From NCBI GenBank assembly GCA_900539525.1, contig UQCM01000043.1:1-24312 (forward strand): a stretch of DNA of 24,312 nucleotides, written 5' to 3'. The stretch's first letter is position 1. The number at the start of each line of letters is the position of its first letter. Below the pieces are notes generated by a model. The model worked only from the letters and a program-made list of their open reading frames with translations. It ran no database searches and was not told the origin of the DNA. A program made the position numbers and the translations under genes. Below are positions 1 through 8,000 of this stretch, piece by piece. This DNA is from an uncultured Blautia sp. Its GTDB lineage: Bacteria; Bacillota; Clostridia; Lachnospirales; Lachnospiraceae.

Positions 1-82
1 CATCTGAGACATTTTCATATGTGGTATACTAGGACATTATCATAAATGGCTTATACGAGTTTGCGAAGCTTACAGAAAAGTG

Positions 83-112
83 TTGACATTTTTACTCCGT
101 TTCACTTATACT
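83..112 (+). promoter_or_regulatory. Sigma-A-type promoter of the riboswitch/ATPase unit
   Basis: A perfect -35 box TTGACA (83-88) is followed after 18 bp by TATACT (107-112). Transcription would start near 119-121, about 20 nt before the first riboswitch helix, so the whole aptamer is transcribed. This fits a housekeeping promoter with control exerted later by the RNA. Confidence 0.75.
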
Positions 113-141
113 ATAGGCGCTTACAACAGCATACCGTTTTC

Positions 142-231
142 CATTAAAGGGGAGTAGTTTTAATGCATCCTCAACAATCGCGGCCTGTGGCCTGGTGATG
201 CATACCTTAGCCGGTTACGAGACTTTTAATG
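142..231 (+). promoter_or_regulatory. yybP-ykoY family manganese riboswitch aptamer
   Basis: The element carries the hallmark 5' loop block AAAGGGGAGTAG (146-157) and the 3' block CCGGTTACGAGAC (211-223). The closing helix is CATTAAAG (142-149) with CTTTTAATG (223-231). An inner helix pairs TGCATC (164-169) with GATGCA (197-202). The 3' strand of the closing helix is also the 5' arm of the following terminator (219-231), so the two folds exclude each other. In this family Mn2+ stabilises the aptamer; here that would free the 3' terminator arm and switch expression ON. The class and the downstream transporter agree; the exact affinity and ligand are inferred from the family. Confidence 0.88.
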
Positions 232-289
232 TATTTATTTTGAGAATCTGCGGATTCTTATAAATGAATGCATTAAAAGTCTCTTTTTT
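219..289 (+). terminator. Riboswitch-controlled intrinsic terminator
   Basis: A perfect 13-bp stem pairs GAGACTTTTAATG (219-231) with CATTAAAAGTCTC (271-283) and is followed by six T (284-289). The 39-nt loop holds a nested hairpin AGAATC/GATTCT (243-258). The 5' arm is shared with the aptamer closing helix, making this the OFF fold expected when Mn2+ is low. Confidence 0.85.
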
Positions 290-396
290 ATTACTTCCAT
301 ACATACGATGCTGCTTTGTATGTTACTATCCACACCGAGGTGTTAACAGTAACTTTTGCCTCTCAAACACAATCTCAAAAAAGGAGGAACTATTTT

Positions 397-3012
397 ATGA
401 AGAAATGGTATCAACAAACACCTGATGATGTCCTGGACGCACTCGGTACGCTCAAAAGCGGGCTGTCTTCCGAAAAGGCTTCACAGCTTTTGAACGAACA
501 TGGAGAAAATGTGCTGACAGAGGGAAAGAAGAAAAGCACGCTCCAGGTATTTCTCTCACAATTTGCGGATCTTCTGGTCATCATCCTCATCACCGCCGCT
601 GTGATTTCCATGTTGTCGGGAAATGTGGAAAGCACGATCGTCATCGTGGCGGTGATCCTCTTAAACGCCTTCCTCGGAACTGTCCAGCACAAGAAGGCGG
701 AAAAATCTCTGGACAGTCTGAAATCTCTGTCCGCGCCTAATGCCAAAGTCCTGCGTGACGGGCAGAAAGTGGAGATCTCAGCCCGTGAACTCGTCCCCGG
801 AGATATTCTTCTTCTGGAAGCCGGTGATCTGGTGTCTGCGGATGGAAGAATCCTGGAAAACTATTCTCTTCAGGTGAATGAAAGCGCCCTCACCGGTGAA
901 TCCACAAACGTAGAGAAACAGGATACGTTAATTGTAGAAGAAGCTCCTCTGGCCGACCGGACAAATATGGTCTATTCCGGCAGTCTGGTGACCTACGGAC
1001 GTGCCATCGTGGCAGTCACATCCACAGGTATGAACACGGAAATCGGCAGGATCGCCGCTTTAATGAACGACACAAAAGAAAAGAAAACTCCTCTTCAGGT
1101 CAGCCTGGATCAGTTCAGCAGCCGCCTGGCAATGGTGATCCTGATCATCTGCGGACTGGTCTTCCTGCTGAGCCTGTACCGCAGGATGCCTGTTCTGGAT
1201 TCCCTGATGTTTGCTGTGGCGCTGGCAGTCGCGGCGATCCCGGAAGCCTTAAGCTCCATTGTCACCATCGTTCAGGCCATGGGAACACAGAAAATGGCCA
1301 GAGAACACGCGATCATAAAGGAACTGAAGGCTGTGGAAAGCCTTGGCTGCGTTTCTGTCATCTGCTCCGACAAGACCGGAACACTTACTCAGAATAAGAT
1401 GACGGTGCAGAACATTTATATCGACCGCCAGATAATAAGACCGGAAGATCTGGATCTGAAAAATCAGCTGCACCGCTATCTGCTCTACGATGCTGTTCTT
1501 GCCAATGATTCCTCCATTGTGGATGGCAAGGGAATTGGTGACCCCACGGAGTTTTCTCTGGTGGAAATGGCACGTACGATAGACTTAAAGGATGAACTTC
1601 TCCGGGAGCTGATGCCCCGTCTGGAAGAAATTCCCTTTGATTCTGACCGGAAACTGATGAGTGCAAAATACCGTCTGCACGGTGTACCGACTATTCTCAC
1701 GAAAGGAGCTCCTGACGTACTGCTGGAGCGTACCGGTTATCTGCGTACCTCAGAGGGTGTCTGTCCGCTGACAGATGAGGACAGGACTGCGATCCTGGCG
1801 GCCAACCTGCATTTTTCGGAAAATGGTCTGCGCGTACTCGCTTTTGGTTACAAAGAAGTCACTTATGACGATGTGCTGACTCTTGAGGATGAGTCGGATT
1901 ATATTTTCCTGGGCCTGATCTCCATGATGGATCCGCCACGGGAGGAATCAAAGGCTGCTGTAGCTGATGCCCGCAGAGCCGGTATCCGTCCGGTCATGAT
2001 CACCGGTGACCACAAGATCACAGCAACCGCTATCGCACGGCAGATTGGAATCTATGAAGACGGAGATCTGGCTCTGACCGGAGCCGAGTTAGATGGCCTG
2101 AGTGACCGGGAGCTGGATCAAAGAATTGAGAAAATCTCTGTCTATGCCCGCGTCTCACCGGAAAACAAGATCCGCATCGTGGATGCATGGCAGCGAAAGG
2201 GAAAGGTAGTATCTATGACGGGTGACGGTGTCAATGACGCACCTGCACTGAAAAAAGCCGACATCGGTGTAGCTATGGGTATCACAGGGACGGAAGTCTC
2301 CAAGGATGCCTCCTCCATGATCCTGACGGATGACAATTTTGCCACCATTATCAAGGCTGTGGCAAACGGCCGGAATGTGTACCGCAACATCAAACATGCG
2401 ATACAGTTTCTTCTCTCCGGAAATATGGCCGGGATCCTGGCAGTACTCTATGCATCCCTGACTGCACTGCCCATGCCTTTTGCACCGGTACATCTGCTGT
2501 TCATCAACCTGCTGACTGACTCCCTCCCTGCGATTGCCATCGGCATGGAGCCTGCAGAAGAGGGACTGCTCTCACAGAAGCCCCGAAATCCAAAGGAATC
2601 CATCCTTTCCGGAAAATTTATGCAAAAGCTTTTTGTACAGGGCAGCCTGATTGCCATCGCCACAATGACCGCCTATCACCTGGGACTGCGATCCGGTGAT
2701 GCTGAAACCGCAAGTACCATGGCATTTGCTACTCTTACAGCAGCAAGGCTCTTCCACGGCTTTAACTGCCGCAGCGAGCATTCCCTTCTTCGCATCGGCT
2801 TTTCCGGAAACTGGTACAGTCTGGGCGCATTTGCCGCAGGAATCCTGCTGCTGTGTCTGGTACTCTTTATCCCGCCCCTTCAGAGTCTCTTTGAGGTCAC
2901 ACCGCTTGCCGCAGGACAGATCGGGATGATTTTTCTGCTGGCAGTGATCCCGACCCTGATCATTCAGACTGGAAAGATCATCGCGGAAGCGGTCTGTTTC
3001 ATCCTGTCATGA
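397..3012 (+). CDS. P2-type cation-exporting ATPase, probably Mn2+/Ca2+ efflux
   Basis: This 871-residue protein is a P-type ATPase of the SERCA/PMR1 branch and should pump divalent cations out of the cytoplasm. Visible are the actuator motif TGES (166-169), the phosphorylated Asp in DKTGT (D325), the hinge GDGVNDAP (609-616) and transmembrane segments on both sides of the catalytic domains. The M4 motif reads PEALS (282-286) where Ca2+ pumps usually have PEGLP. M6 keeps NLLTDSLP. M5 reads SGNMAG and lacks the acidic residue of SERCA site I, suggesting a single cation site. The start at 397 is chosen because AAGGAGG (381-387) precedes it; an in-frame ATG at 316 has no such site. The Mn2+ riboswitch upstream points to manganese detoxification, as for the YoaB/MgtA-type pumps of Lactococcus and Streptococcus. 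Ca2+ transport remains possible. Confidence 0.9.
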   Translation: MKKWYQQTPDDVLDALGTLKSGLSSEKASQLLNEHGENVLTEGKKKSTLQVFLSQFADLLVIILITAAVISMLSGNVESTIVIVAVILLNAFLGTVQHKKAEKSLDSLKSLSAPNAKVLRDGQKVEISARELVPGDILLLEAGDLVSADGRILENYSLQVNESALTGESTNVEKQDTLIVEEAPLADRTNMVYSGSLVTYGRAIVAVTSTGMNTEIGRIAALMNDTKEKKTPLQVSLDQFSSRLAMVILIICGLVFLLSLYRRMPVLDSLMFAVALAVAAIPEALSSIVTIVQAMGTQKMAREHAIIKELKAVESLGCVSVICSDKTGTLTQNKMTVQNIYIDRQIIRPEDLDLKNQLHRYLLYDAVLANDSSIVDGKGIGDPTEFSLVEMARTIDLKDELLRELMPRLEEIPFDSDRKLMSAKYRLHGVPTILTKGAPDVLLERTGYLRTSEGVCPLTDEDRTAILAANLHFSENGLRVLAFGYKEVTYDDVLTLEDESDYIFLGLISMMDPPREESKAAVADARRAGIRPVMITGDHKITATAIARQIGIYEDGDLALTGAELDGLSDRELDQRIEKISVYARVSPENKIRIVDAWQRKGKVVSMTGDGVNDAPALKKADIGVAMGITGTEVSKDASSMILTDDNFATIIKAVANGRNVYRNIKHAIQFLLSGNMAGILAVLYASLTALPMPFAPVHLLFINLLTDSLPAIAIGMEPAEEGLLSQKPRNPKESILSGKFMQKLFVQGSLIAIATMTAYHLGLRSGDAETASTMAFATLTAARLFHGFNCRSEHSLLRIGFSGNWYSLGAFAAGILLLCLVLFIPPLQSLFEVTPLAAGQIGMIFLLAVIPTLIIQTGKIIAEAVCFILS

Positions 3013-3027
3013 TGATACCAGGAGCAT

Positions 3028-3065
3028 AAGATCTTTTGCATTATTTGCTAAAAGCTTCTTTTTTT
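3028..3065 (+). terminator. Probable terminator of the ATPase gene
   Basis: An imperfect hairpin forms between AAGATCTTTTGCA (3028-3040) and TGCTAAAAGCTTC (3046-3058), followed by a run of T up to 3065. It lies 15 nt behind the ATPase stop codon. The stem has mismatches, so efficiency is uncertain. Confidence 0.45.
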
Positions 3066-3095
3066 CATTTGAATAAATTCACCTCTGTTTTAGCA

Positions 3096-3109
3096 CTACT
3101 ATATAGTAG
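3096..3109. promoter_or_regulatory. Perfect 14-bp palindrome, candidate operator
   Basis: CTACTATATAGTAG is its own reverse complement and lies about 100 bp upstream of the XRE regulator gene. Its size and symmetry suit a dimeric helix-turn-helix repressor. No binding evidence exists in the sequence itself. Confidence 0.35.
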
Positions 3110-3141
3110 CATTTTGAATCTCTTGATTCATCCCTATGCTA

Positions 3142-3185
3142 GTATAAGTCACATAAAACAACTTCCTGTTTCATGTGACTTATAC
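3142..3185. promoter_or_regulatory. 13-bp inverted repeat upstream of the XRE gene
   Basis: GTATAAGTCACAT (3142-3154) is repeated in exact inverted form as ATGTGACTTATAC (3173-3185), with an 18-bp spacer. The right arm ends 24 bp before the start codon at 3210. It could be a paired operator for autoregulation or a leader hairpin; there is no T-tract, so it is not an ordinary terminator. Confidence 0.45.
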
Positions 3186-3209
3186 CATTATTTGTCAAGA
3201 GGTGAGATT

Positions 3210-3422
3210 ATGTATTTCCGCAGACTCGAAGATTTACGCGTAGACCACGATCTGACACAGCAAAAAATCGCCGACTATCTGCATATTCAAAGAGAAGTTT
3301 ACCGCCGCTATGAAAAAGGCACCCGGACAATCCCGGTTGAAATGCTGATTGAACTCGCTGATTATTACGGAACGAATCTTGATTACCTTGTCGGTCGAAC
3401 CAATTATAAGAAGAAATTATAA
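3210..3422 (+). CDS. Small XRE-family (Cro/CI-type) DNA-binding regulator
   Basis: This 70-residue protein is little more than one helix-turn-helix domain. Residues 1-60 match the XRE pattern: LEDLRVDHDLTQQKIADYL, then the recognition region QREVYRRYEKGTRTIP, then the third-helix motif LIELADYYGTNLDYLVGRT. The start at 3210 follows AAGAGGTGAG, 5-6 nt away; the reading frame is open back to 3036 but that part shows no ribosome site and no domain. Such single-domain proteins bind palindromic operators as dimers and often control their own promoter; two inverted repeats lie just upstream. No partner gene (toxin, phage or ICE gene) sits beside it, so its target is unknown. It may share transcripts with the ATPase by read-through. 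Confidence 0.85.
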   Translation: MYFRRLEDLRVDHDLTQQKIADYLHIQREVYRRYEKGTRTIPVEMLIELADYYGTNLDYLVGRTNYKKKL

Positions 3423-3479
3423 AAAAATTGTAAAGATAAATGTACAGCAAGTGCACATCCCCTGAAGTTTTTCTAACAT

Positions 3480-3510
3480 GAAAAAATCGGGGGATTTTTG
3501 CATTCCCCCG
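3480..3510 (-). terminator. Intrinsic terminator, distal one behind the DUF512 gene
   Basis: On the minus strand CGGGGGA (3510-3504) pairs with TCCCCCG (3494-3488) and is followed by ATTTTTTC (3487-3480). It is the last of three hairpins behind the DUF512 gene. On the plus strand there is only a short T-stretch after it, so it works mainly leftwards but could weakly end the XRE transcript. Confidence 0.65.
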
Positions 3511-3516
3511 GAGTGT

Positions 3517-3558
3517 TTTGTGATATAGGAAATTCGGACGAATTTCCTATATCACAAA
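3517..3558. repeat. Long perfect palindrome, dispersed repeat copy 1
   Basis: Two 20-bp arms (3517-3536 and 3539-3558) are exact inverse complements, separated by only 2 nt; the core is GTGATATAGGAAATTCG. T and A runs sit on the outer sides, the wrong way round for a terminator. A similar palindrome with the same GATAxAGGAAATTCG core lies at 17273-17316, so this is a repeated element of the genome rather than a gene-specific signal. Confidence 0.65.
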
Positions 3559-3581
3559 GAAGGGCGGGATCACTCCCGCCC
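3556..3581 (-). terminator. Hairpin overlapping the DUF512 stop codon
   Basis: GGGCGGGA and TCCCGCCC (arms 3574-3581 and 3562-3569) form a perfect 8-bp GC-rich stem with the loop GTGA that contains the TGA stop. It is followed on the minus strand by TTCTTT, a weak U-tract. It probably terminates part of the transcripts. Confidence 0.55.
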
Positions 3582-4991
3582 TCCCAGATACACGAATGCA
3601 TCATTCACCCGATGCATCGCATAGTCTTTATTTATGATCGCTTCTACGAAGTCTGCTCCCGGTGCATCTACCGGACACAGTCTTACGCCAAGCTTCTCTT
3701 CCACTTCCTCCTGCGTCATGTCATCCAGAAATACCTTCTCACCCGTACGGAACATATTGGAGGAAACCAGCAGTGCATCCCCCAGTTCCATACCATTCTG
3801 CTGCATTTCCATAAGCTGTTCTGTCAGATCCTGTCCGGTGATCAGACCGGTAACTGTGATGGTCTCACCAAAAAAGCGGTTTCGGATCGGTATCACCTGC
3901 ACTTCAATTCCCGGAAACAGTTCCATCACTTCCCTGGCAAGTTGCCGGATCACCTCTGAAATCATCATTCCCGTTGCGATCGTTAGCTTTCGCCTCACGT
4001 CCCTGTCCGCCCTTTCATCCTCTCTCAGCTCCCGTAATCTCTCCCGCACCTCCGTCTGAAGCAGCCGGATCATACCCACACCGTTTTCCAGCTGCAGGTA
4101 GCCGTCATACCTTTCCTCCTCCGGCATCTCCCATCCCGCCAGATAATACAGCTCATCGCTGGCATGGATAAAATGAATTCCATACTTCTCCATACAGTAT
4201 CTCTGCTTCTCCTCAATGATACGAATGGTTTCTCTGGCCTTCTCTCTTCCGATCATTTCCAGCGGAAAGAGTCCTTCCCGGAATTTTGTCAGTCCGGACG
4301 GAACCACTGAAACGCTCTGCATGGAAGGAATATACTTCTCCAGATCATTGAGGGTACGCACAAGCTCTGCACCGTCATTGACACCCTGGCACAGCACCAC
4401 CTGTCCATTCATCTCGATGCCATGCTCCGCAAGCCTGTCCATATAACCCAGCACCTTTCCGGCAAACCGGTTATTCAGCATCCGGCATCGAAGCGCCGGA
4501 TTGGTCGTCTGCACCGAAATATTGATCGGTGCCAGATGATAGCGGATGATACGGTCGATATCCTTCTCCTTCATATTTGTCAGGGTGATATAATTTCCCT
4601 GCATAAAAGAAAGTCTCGAATCATCATCCTTAAAATAAAGGGTCTCTCTCATCCCTTCCGGCATCTGGTCTATAAAGCAGAAAATGCACTTATTACAGCA
4701 GGAGCGGTAATCACTCATCAGATCCGTCTCAAACTCCACCCCCAGATCCTCATCGTAATCCTTCTCAATCTCCAGCAGCCACTCTTCTCCGTCCGCCTTC
4801 CGGATCAGTACATTCACCAGTTCATCCTTCATGTCAAACCGGTAATCAAACACATCCTCGATCATCTCCCCATTGATCTCAAGCAGCTGATCTCCCGGCT
4901 CGATCTCCATCTCCTCCGCAATCGAATCCGGCAGAACCTTTTTGATCACATGCCCTTTCCTTCTTTTCCTGTCACTGCATCTTGCTTCCAT
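3570..4991 (-). CDS. DUF512 family PDZ/radical-SAM iron-sulfur protein
   Basis: The 473-residue protein begins with a PDZ-like domain (about residues 13-70, GHVIKKVLPDSIAEEM then GDQLLEING). A Cys cluster fitting CX3CX2C follows (C98, C102, C105, in SCCNKCIFCFIDQMPEG), then the DUF512 block starting TLYFKDDDSRLSF. This order is typical of a conserved clostridial and cyanobacterial family annotated as putative iron-sulfur oxidoreductase; its substrate is not known to me. The Cys motif and the TIM-barrel-like middle suggest radical-SAM chemistry. GGAAGGAAA precedes the start codon. In many Clostridia this family lies near the GTPase gene der, but here it follows rpoC, separated by a strong terminator, and is read in the same direction. 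Three hairpins end its transcript. Confidence 0.85.
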   Translation of the reverse strand: MEARCSDRKRRKGHVIKKVLPDSIAEEMEIEPGDQLLEINGEMIEDVFDYRFDMKDELVNVLIRKADGEEWLLEIEKDYDEDLGVEFETDLMSDYRSCCNKCIFCFIDQMPEGMRETLYFKDDDSRLSFMQGNYITLTNMKEKDIDRIIRYHLAPINISVQTTNPALRCRMLNNRFAGKVLGYMDRLAEHGIEMNGQVVLCQGVNDGAELVRTLNDLEKYIPSMQSVSVVPSGLTKFREGLFPLEMIGREKARETIRIIEEKQRYCMEKYGIHFIHASDELYYLAGWEMPEEERYDGYLQLENGVGMIRLLQTEVRERLRELREDERADRDVRRKLTIATGMMISEVIRQLAREVMELFPGIEVQVIPIRNRFFGETITVTGLITGQDLTEQLMEMQQNGMELGDALLVSSNMFRTGEKVFLDDMTQEEVEEKLGVRLCPVDAPGADFVEAIINKDYAMHRVNDAFVYLGGRE

Positions 4992-5021
4992 TTCTGTTTC
5001 CTTCCTGTTTGCTTTTTAAAT

Positions 5022-5055
5022 GAAAAAAGAAGCTGCTGCATCCGCAGCAGCTTCT
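5022..5055 (-). terminator. Strong intrinsic terminator of rpoBC
   Basis: A perfect 12-bp stem (arms 5044-5055 and 5028-5039, core GAAGCTGCTGC) with a 4-nt loop is followed by TTTTTT on the minus strand. It begins 9 nt behind the rpoC stop codon and separates rpoBC from the DUF512 gene. Confidence 0.9.
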
Positions 5056-5063
5056 GAAAGCTT

Positions 5064-8000
5064 CTACTCTTCTGTCAGAGAAAGCACATCTTCCATTACC
5101 GGGATATCCTCCTCCGGTGTAATCTCATCCGCCATGATCTCATCCGGCATGATTTCCTCAGAATCCATTTCAGAAATTCCAAGAAGAGAATCATCATAGG
5201 AAACCTCTTCTTCGATTCCACTGTCGATCTTGACATTTCTGTAACGCTTCATACCGGTTCCGGCCGGAATCAGCTTACCGATAATGACATTCTCTTTCAG
5301 ACCGATCAGCGGATCTACCTTACCCTTAATCGCAGCCTCTGTCAGAACCTTTGTGGTCTCCTGGAAGGATGCGGCTGACAGGAAGGAATTCGTAGCCAGA
5401 GATGCCTTGGTAATACCAAGCATTACCTGCTTTCCTTCTGCCGGCTCCCCGCCCTCTGCCAGAACTCTCTCATTCTCATCCTCAAAGTCAAGGATATCTA
5501 CAAGGGTTCCCGGCAGCAGCTCAGTATCACCATTGTTCTCGATGCGGATCTTCTTCAGCATCTGGCGTACAATGACCTCGATATGCTTATCGTTGATTTC
5601 TACACCCTGCAGACGGTATACACGCTGTACCTCCTGGATCATGTAATCCTGAACTGCACGGACACCCTTGATCTTCAGAATGTCATGCGGGTTTACACTA
5701 CCCTCTGTCAGCTCATCGCCGGCTTCCAGATATGCACCGTCCTGGGCTTTGATACGGGAACCATACGGAATCAGGTAGGTCTTTGAATCTCCTGTTTCAT
5801 TGTTGGTCACCACGATCTCTCGTTTCTTCTTTGTATCTTTAATCGTTGCAATACCTGCAATCTCTGTGATGATGGCAAGACCCTTCGGCTTACGTGCCTC
5901 AAAAAGCTCCTCGACACGCGGAAGACCCTGTGTGATATCTCCACCGGCCACACCACCGGTATGGAAGGTACGCATGGTAAGCTGTGTACCCGGCTCACCA
6001 ATCGACTGTGCCGCGATGATACCTACGGATTCACCTACCTGTACCGGCTCACCCGTCGCCAGGTTCGCACCATAACATTTTGCACAGATACCAATATGGG
6101 ATTTACAGGTCAGGATGGTACGGATCTTAATCTTGTCAAACGGCTTTCCGTTTTCATCGACACCTTCCGACATGATCCTTGCGGCACGCTTTGGTGTGAT
6201 CATATGGTTCGCCTTGACGATAACCTCACCATCTTTATTCTTAATCGTCTCACAGGAGAATCGTCCTGTGATACGCTCCTGCAGGCTCTCAATTTCTTCT
6301 TTTCCATCGGCAAACGCTTTCACGTACATACCTGGAATCTCAGCACCCTCCCGGTTTGCACGGCAGTCCGTCTCGCGGATGATCAGATCCTGTGATACAT
6401 CGACCAGACGTCTTGTCAGGTAACCAGAGTCAGCGGTACGCAGTGCGGTATCAGACAGACCCTTACGCGCTCCATGTGCAGACATGAAGTACTCCAGTAC
6501 GTCCAGACCTTCACGGAAATTCGACTTAATCGGCAACTCGATGGTATGTCCTGTTGTATCTGCCATCAGTCCACGCATTCCGGCAAGCTGTTTAATCTGC
6601 TTATCGGAACCACGGGCACCGGAATCCGCCATCATGAAGATGTTATTATATTTATCCAGTCCGTCCAGCAGAGCTTTCGTCAGTATATCGTCAGTCGTCT
6701 TCCAGGTTTCTACGACTTCCTTATAACGCTCTTCCTCTGTAATCAGACCTCTCTTATAGTTCTTTGTGATACGGTCAACCGTATCCTGAGCCTTCTGGAT
6801 CAGCTCCGGCTTCTCAGGCGGCACTGTCATATCGGAAATGGATACGGTCATCGCCGCTCTTGTGGAGTACTTGTAACCCATCGCCTTGATATCGTCGAGA
6901 ACCTCTGCCGTCTTTGTCGCACCATGTGTATTGATGACCTTCTCCAGAATCTGTTTCAGGCCCTTCTTTCCTACCAGGAAATCAACCTCCAGCTTCAGGA
7001 AGTTTTCCGGAATCTCACGATTGACAAAGCCCAGATCCTGCGGCAGGATCTCATTAAAGATAAAACGTCCCAGTGTAGACTCAACCGTACCTGTTACCGT
7101 TTCACCCTGTGCATTCTTTTTCGAAACACGAACCTTAATTCTTGTCTGCAGCGTCAGAACCTTATTCTCATAAGCAAGAATCGCCTCATTGACATTCTTA
7201 AAGAACTTGCCTTCGCCCGGATTTCCCGGCCTTTCCTGTGTCAGGTAATAAATACCCAGGACCATATCCTGAGAAGGTACGGCCACAGGACCGCCATCCG
7301 ACGGCTTCAGCAGGTTGTTTGGAGAAAGCAGGAGGAAACGGCACTCAGCCTGCGCCTCTACCGACAATGGGAGATGAACCGCCATCTGGTCACCATCGAA
7401 GTCCGCATTGAATGCGGTACATACCAGCGGATGAAGTTTGATCGCCTTTCCTTCTACCAGGATCGGCTCGAATGCCTGGATACCCAGTCTGTGCAGTGTG
7501 GGGGCACGGTTCAGCATCACCGGATGCTCCTTGATAACCTCCTCAAGCACATCCCATACCTCTGTCTCCAGACGCTCTACCATCTTCTTTGCGCTCTTGA
7601 TATTGTGGGAAATTCCTTTCGCCACCAGTTCCTTCATAACAAACGGCTTAAACAGCTCGATTGCCATTTCTTTTGGAAGACCGCACTGATAAATCTTCAG
7701 CTCCGGTCCAACGACAATAACGGAACGTCCGGAATAATCCACACGCTTACCTAACAGGTTCTGACGGAAACGTCCCGATTTACCCTTTAACATATCAGAC
7801 AGAGACTTCAGTGCTCTGTTTCCAGGTCCGGTAACCGGACGGCCGCGGCGTCCATTGTCGATCAGGGCATCCACTGCCTCCTGAAGCATACGCTTTTCAT
7901 TACGCACAATGATCTCAGGAGCACCCAGCTCCAGCAGTCTCTTCAAACGGTTATTTCTATTAATAATCCTGCGGTACAGATCATTCAGGTCAGAGGTTGC

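Noticed and set aside
1..82. Possible promoter TATACT near 25-30 belonging to another unit
   Set aside because: No matching -35 box or gene can be assigned at the window edge.
3210..3422. XRE gene as antitoxin of a toxin-antitoxin pair
   Set aside because: No toxin-sized frame with a ribosome site lies on either side; the downstream region holds only hairpins.
6474..7754. 426-codon open frame on the plus strand opposite rpoC
   Set aside because: It mirrors the codon pattern of rpoC, has Cys/His/Gln-rich composition without any domain, and no ribosome site. Similar antisense frames oppose rpoB (9491-10282) and the DUF512 gene (4422-5057) for the same reason.
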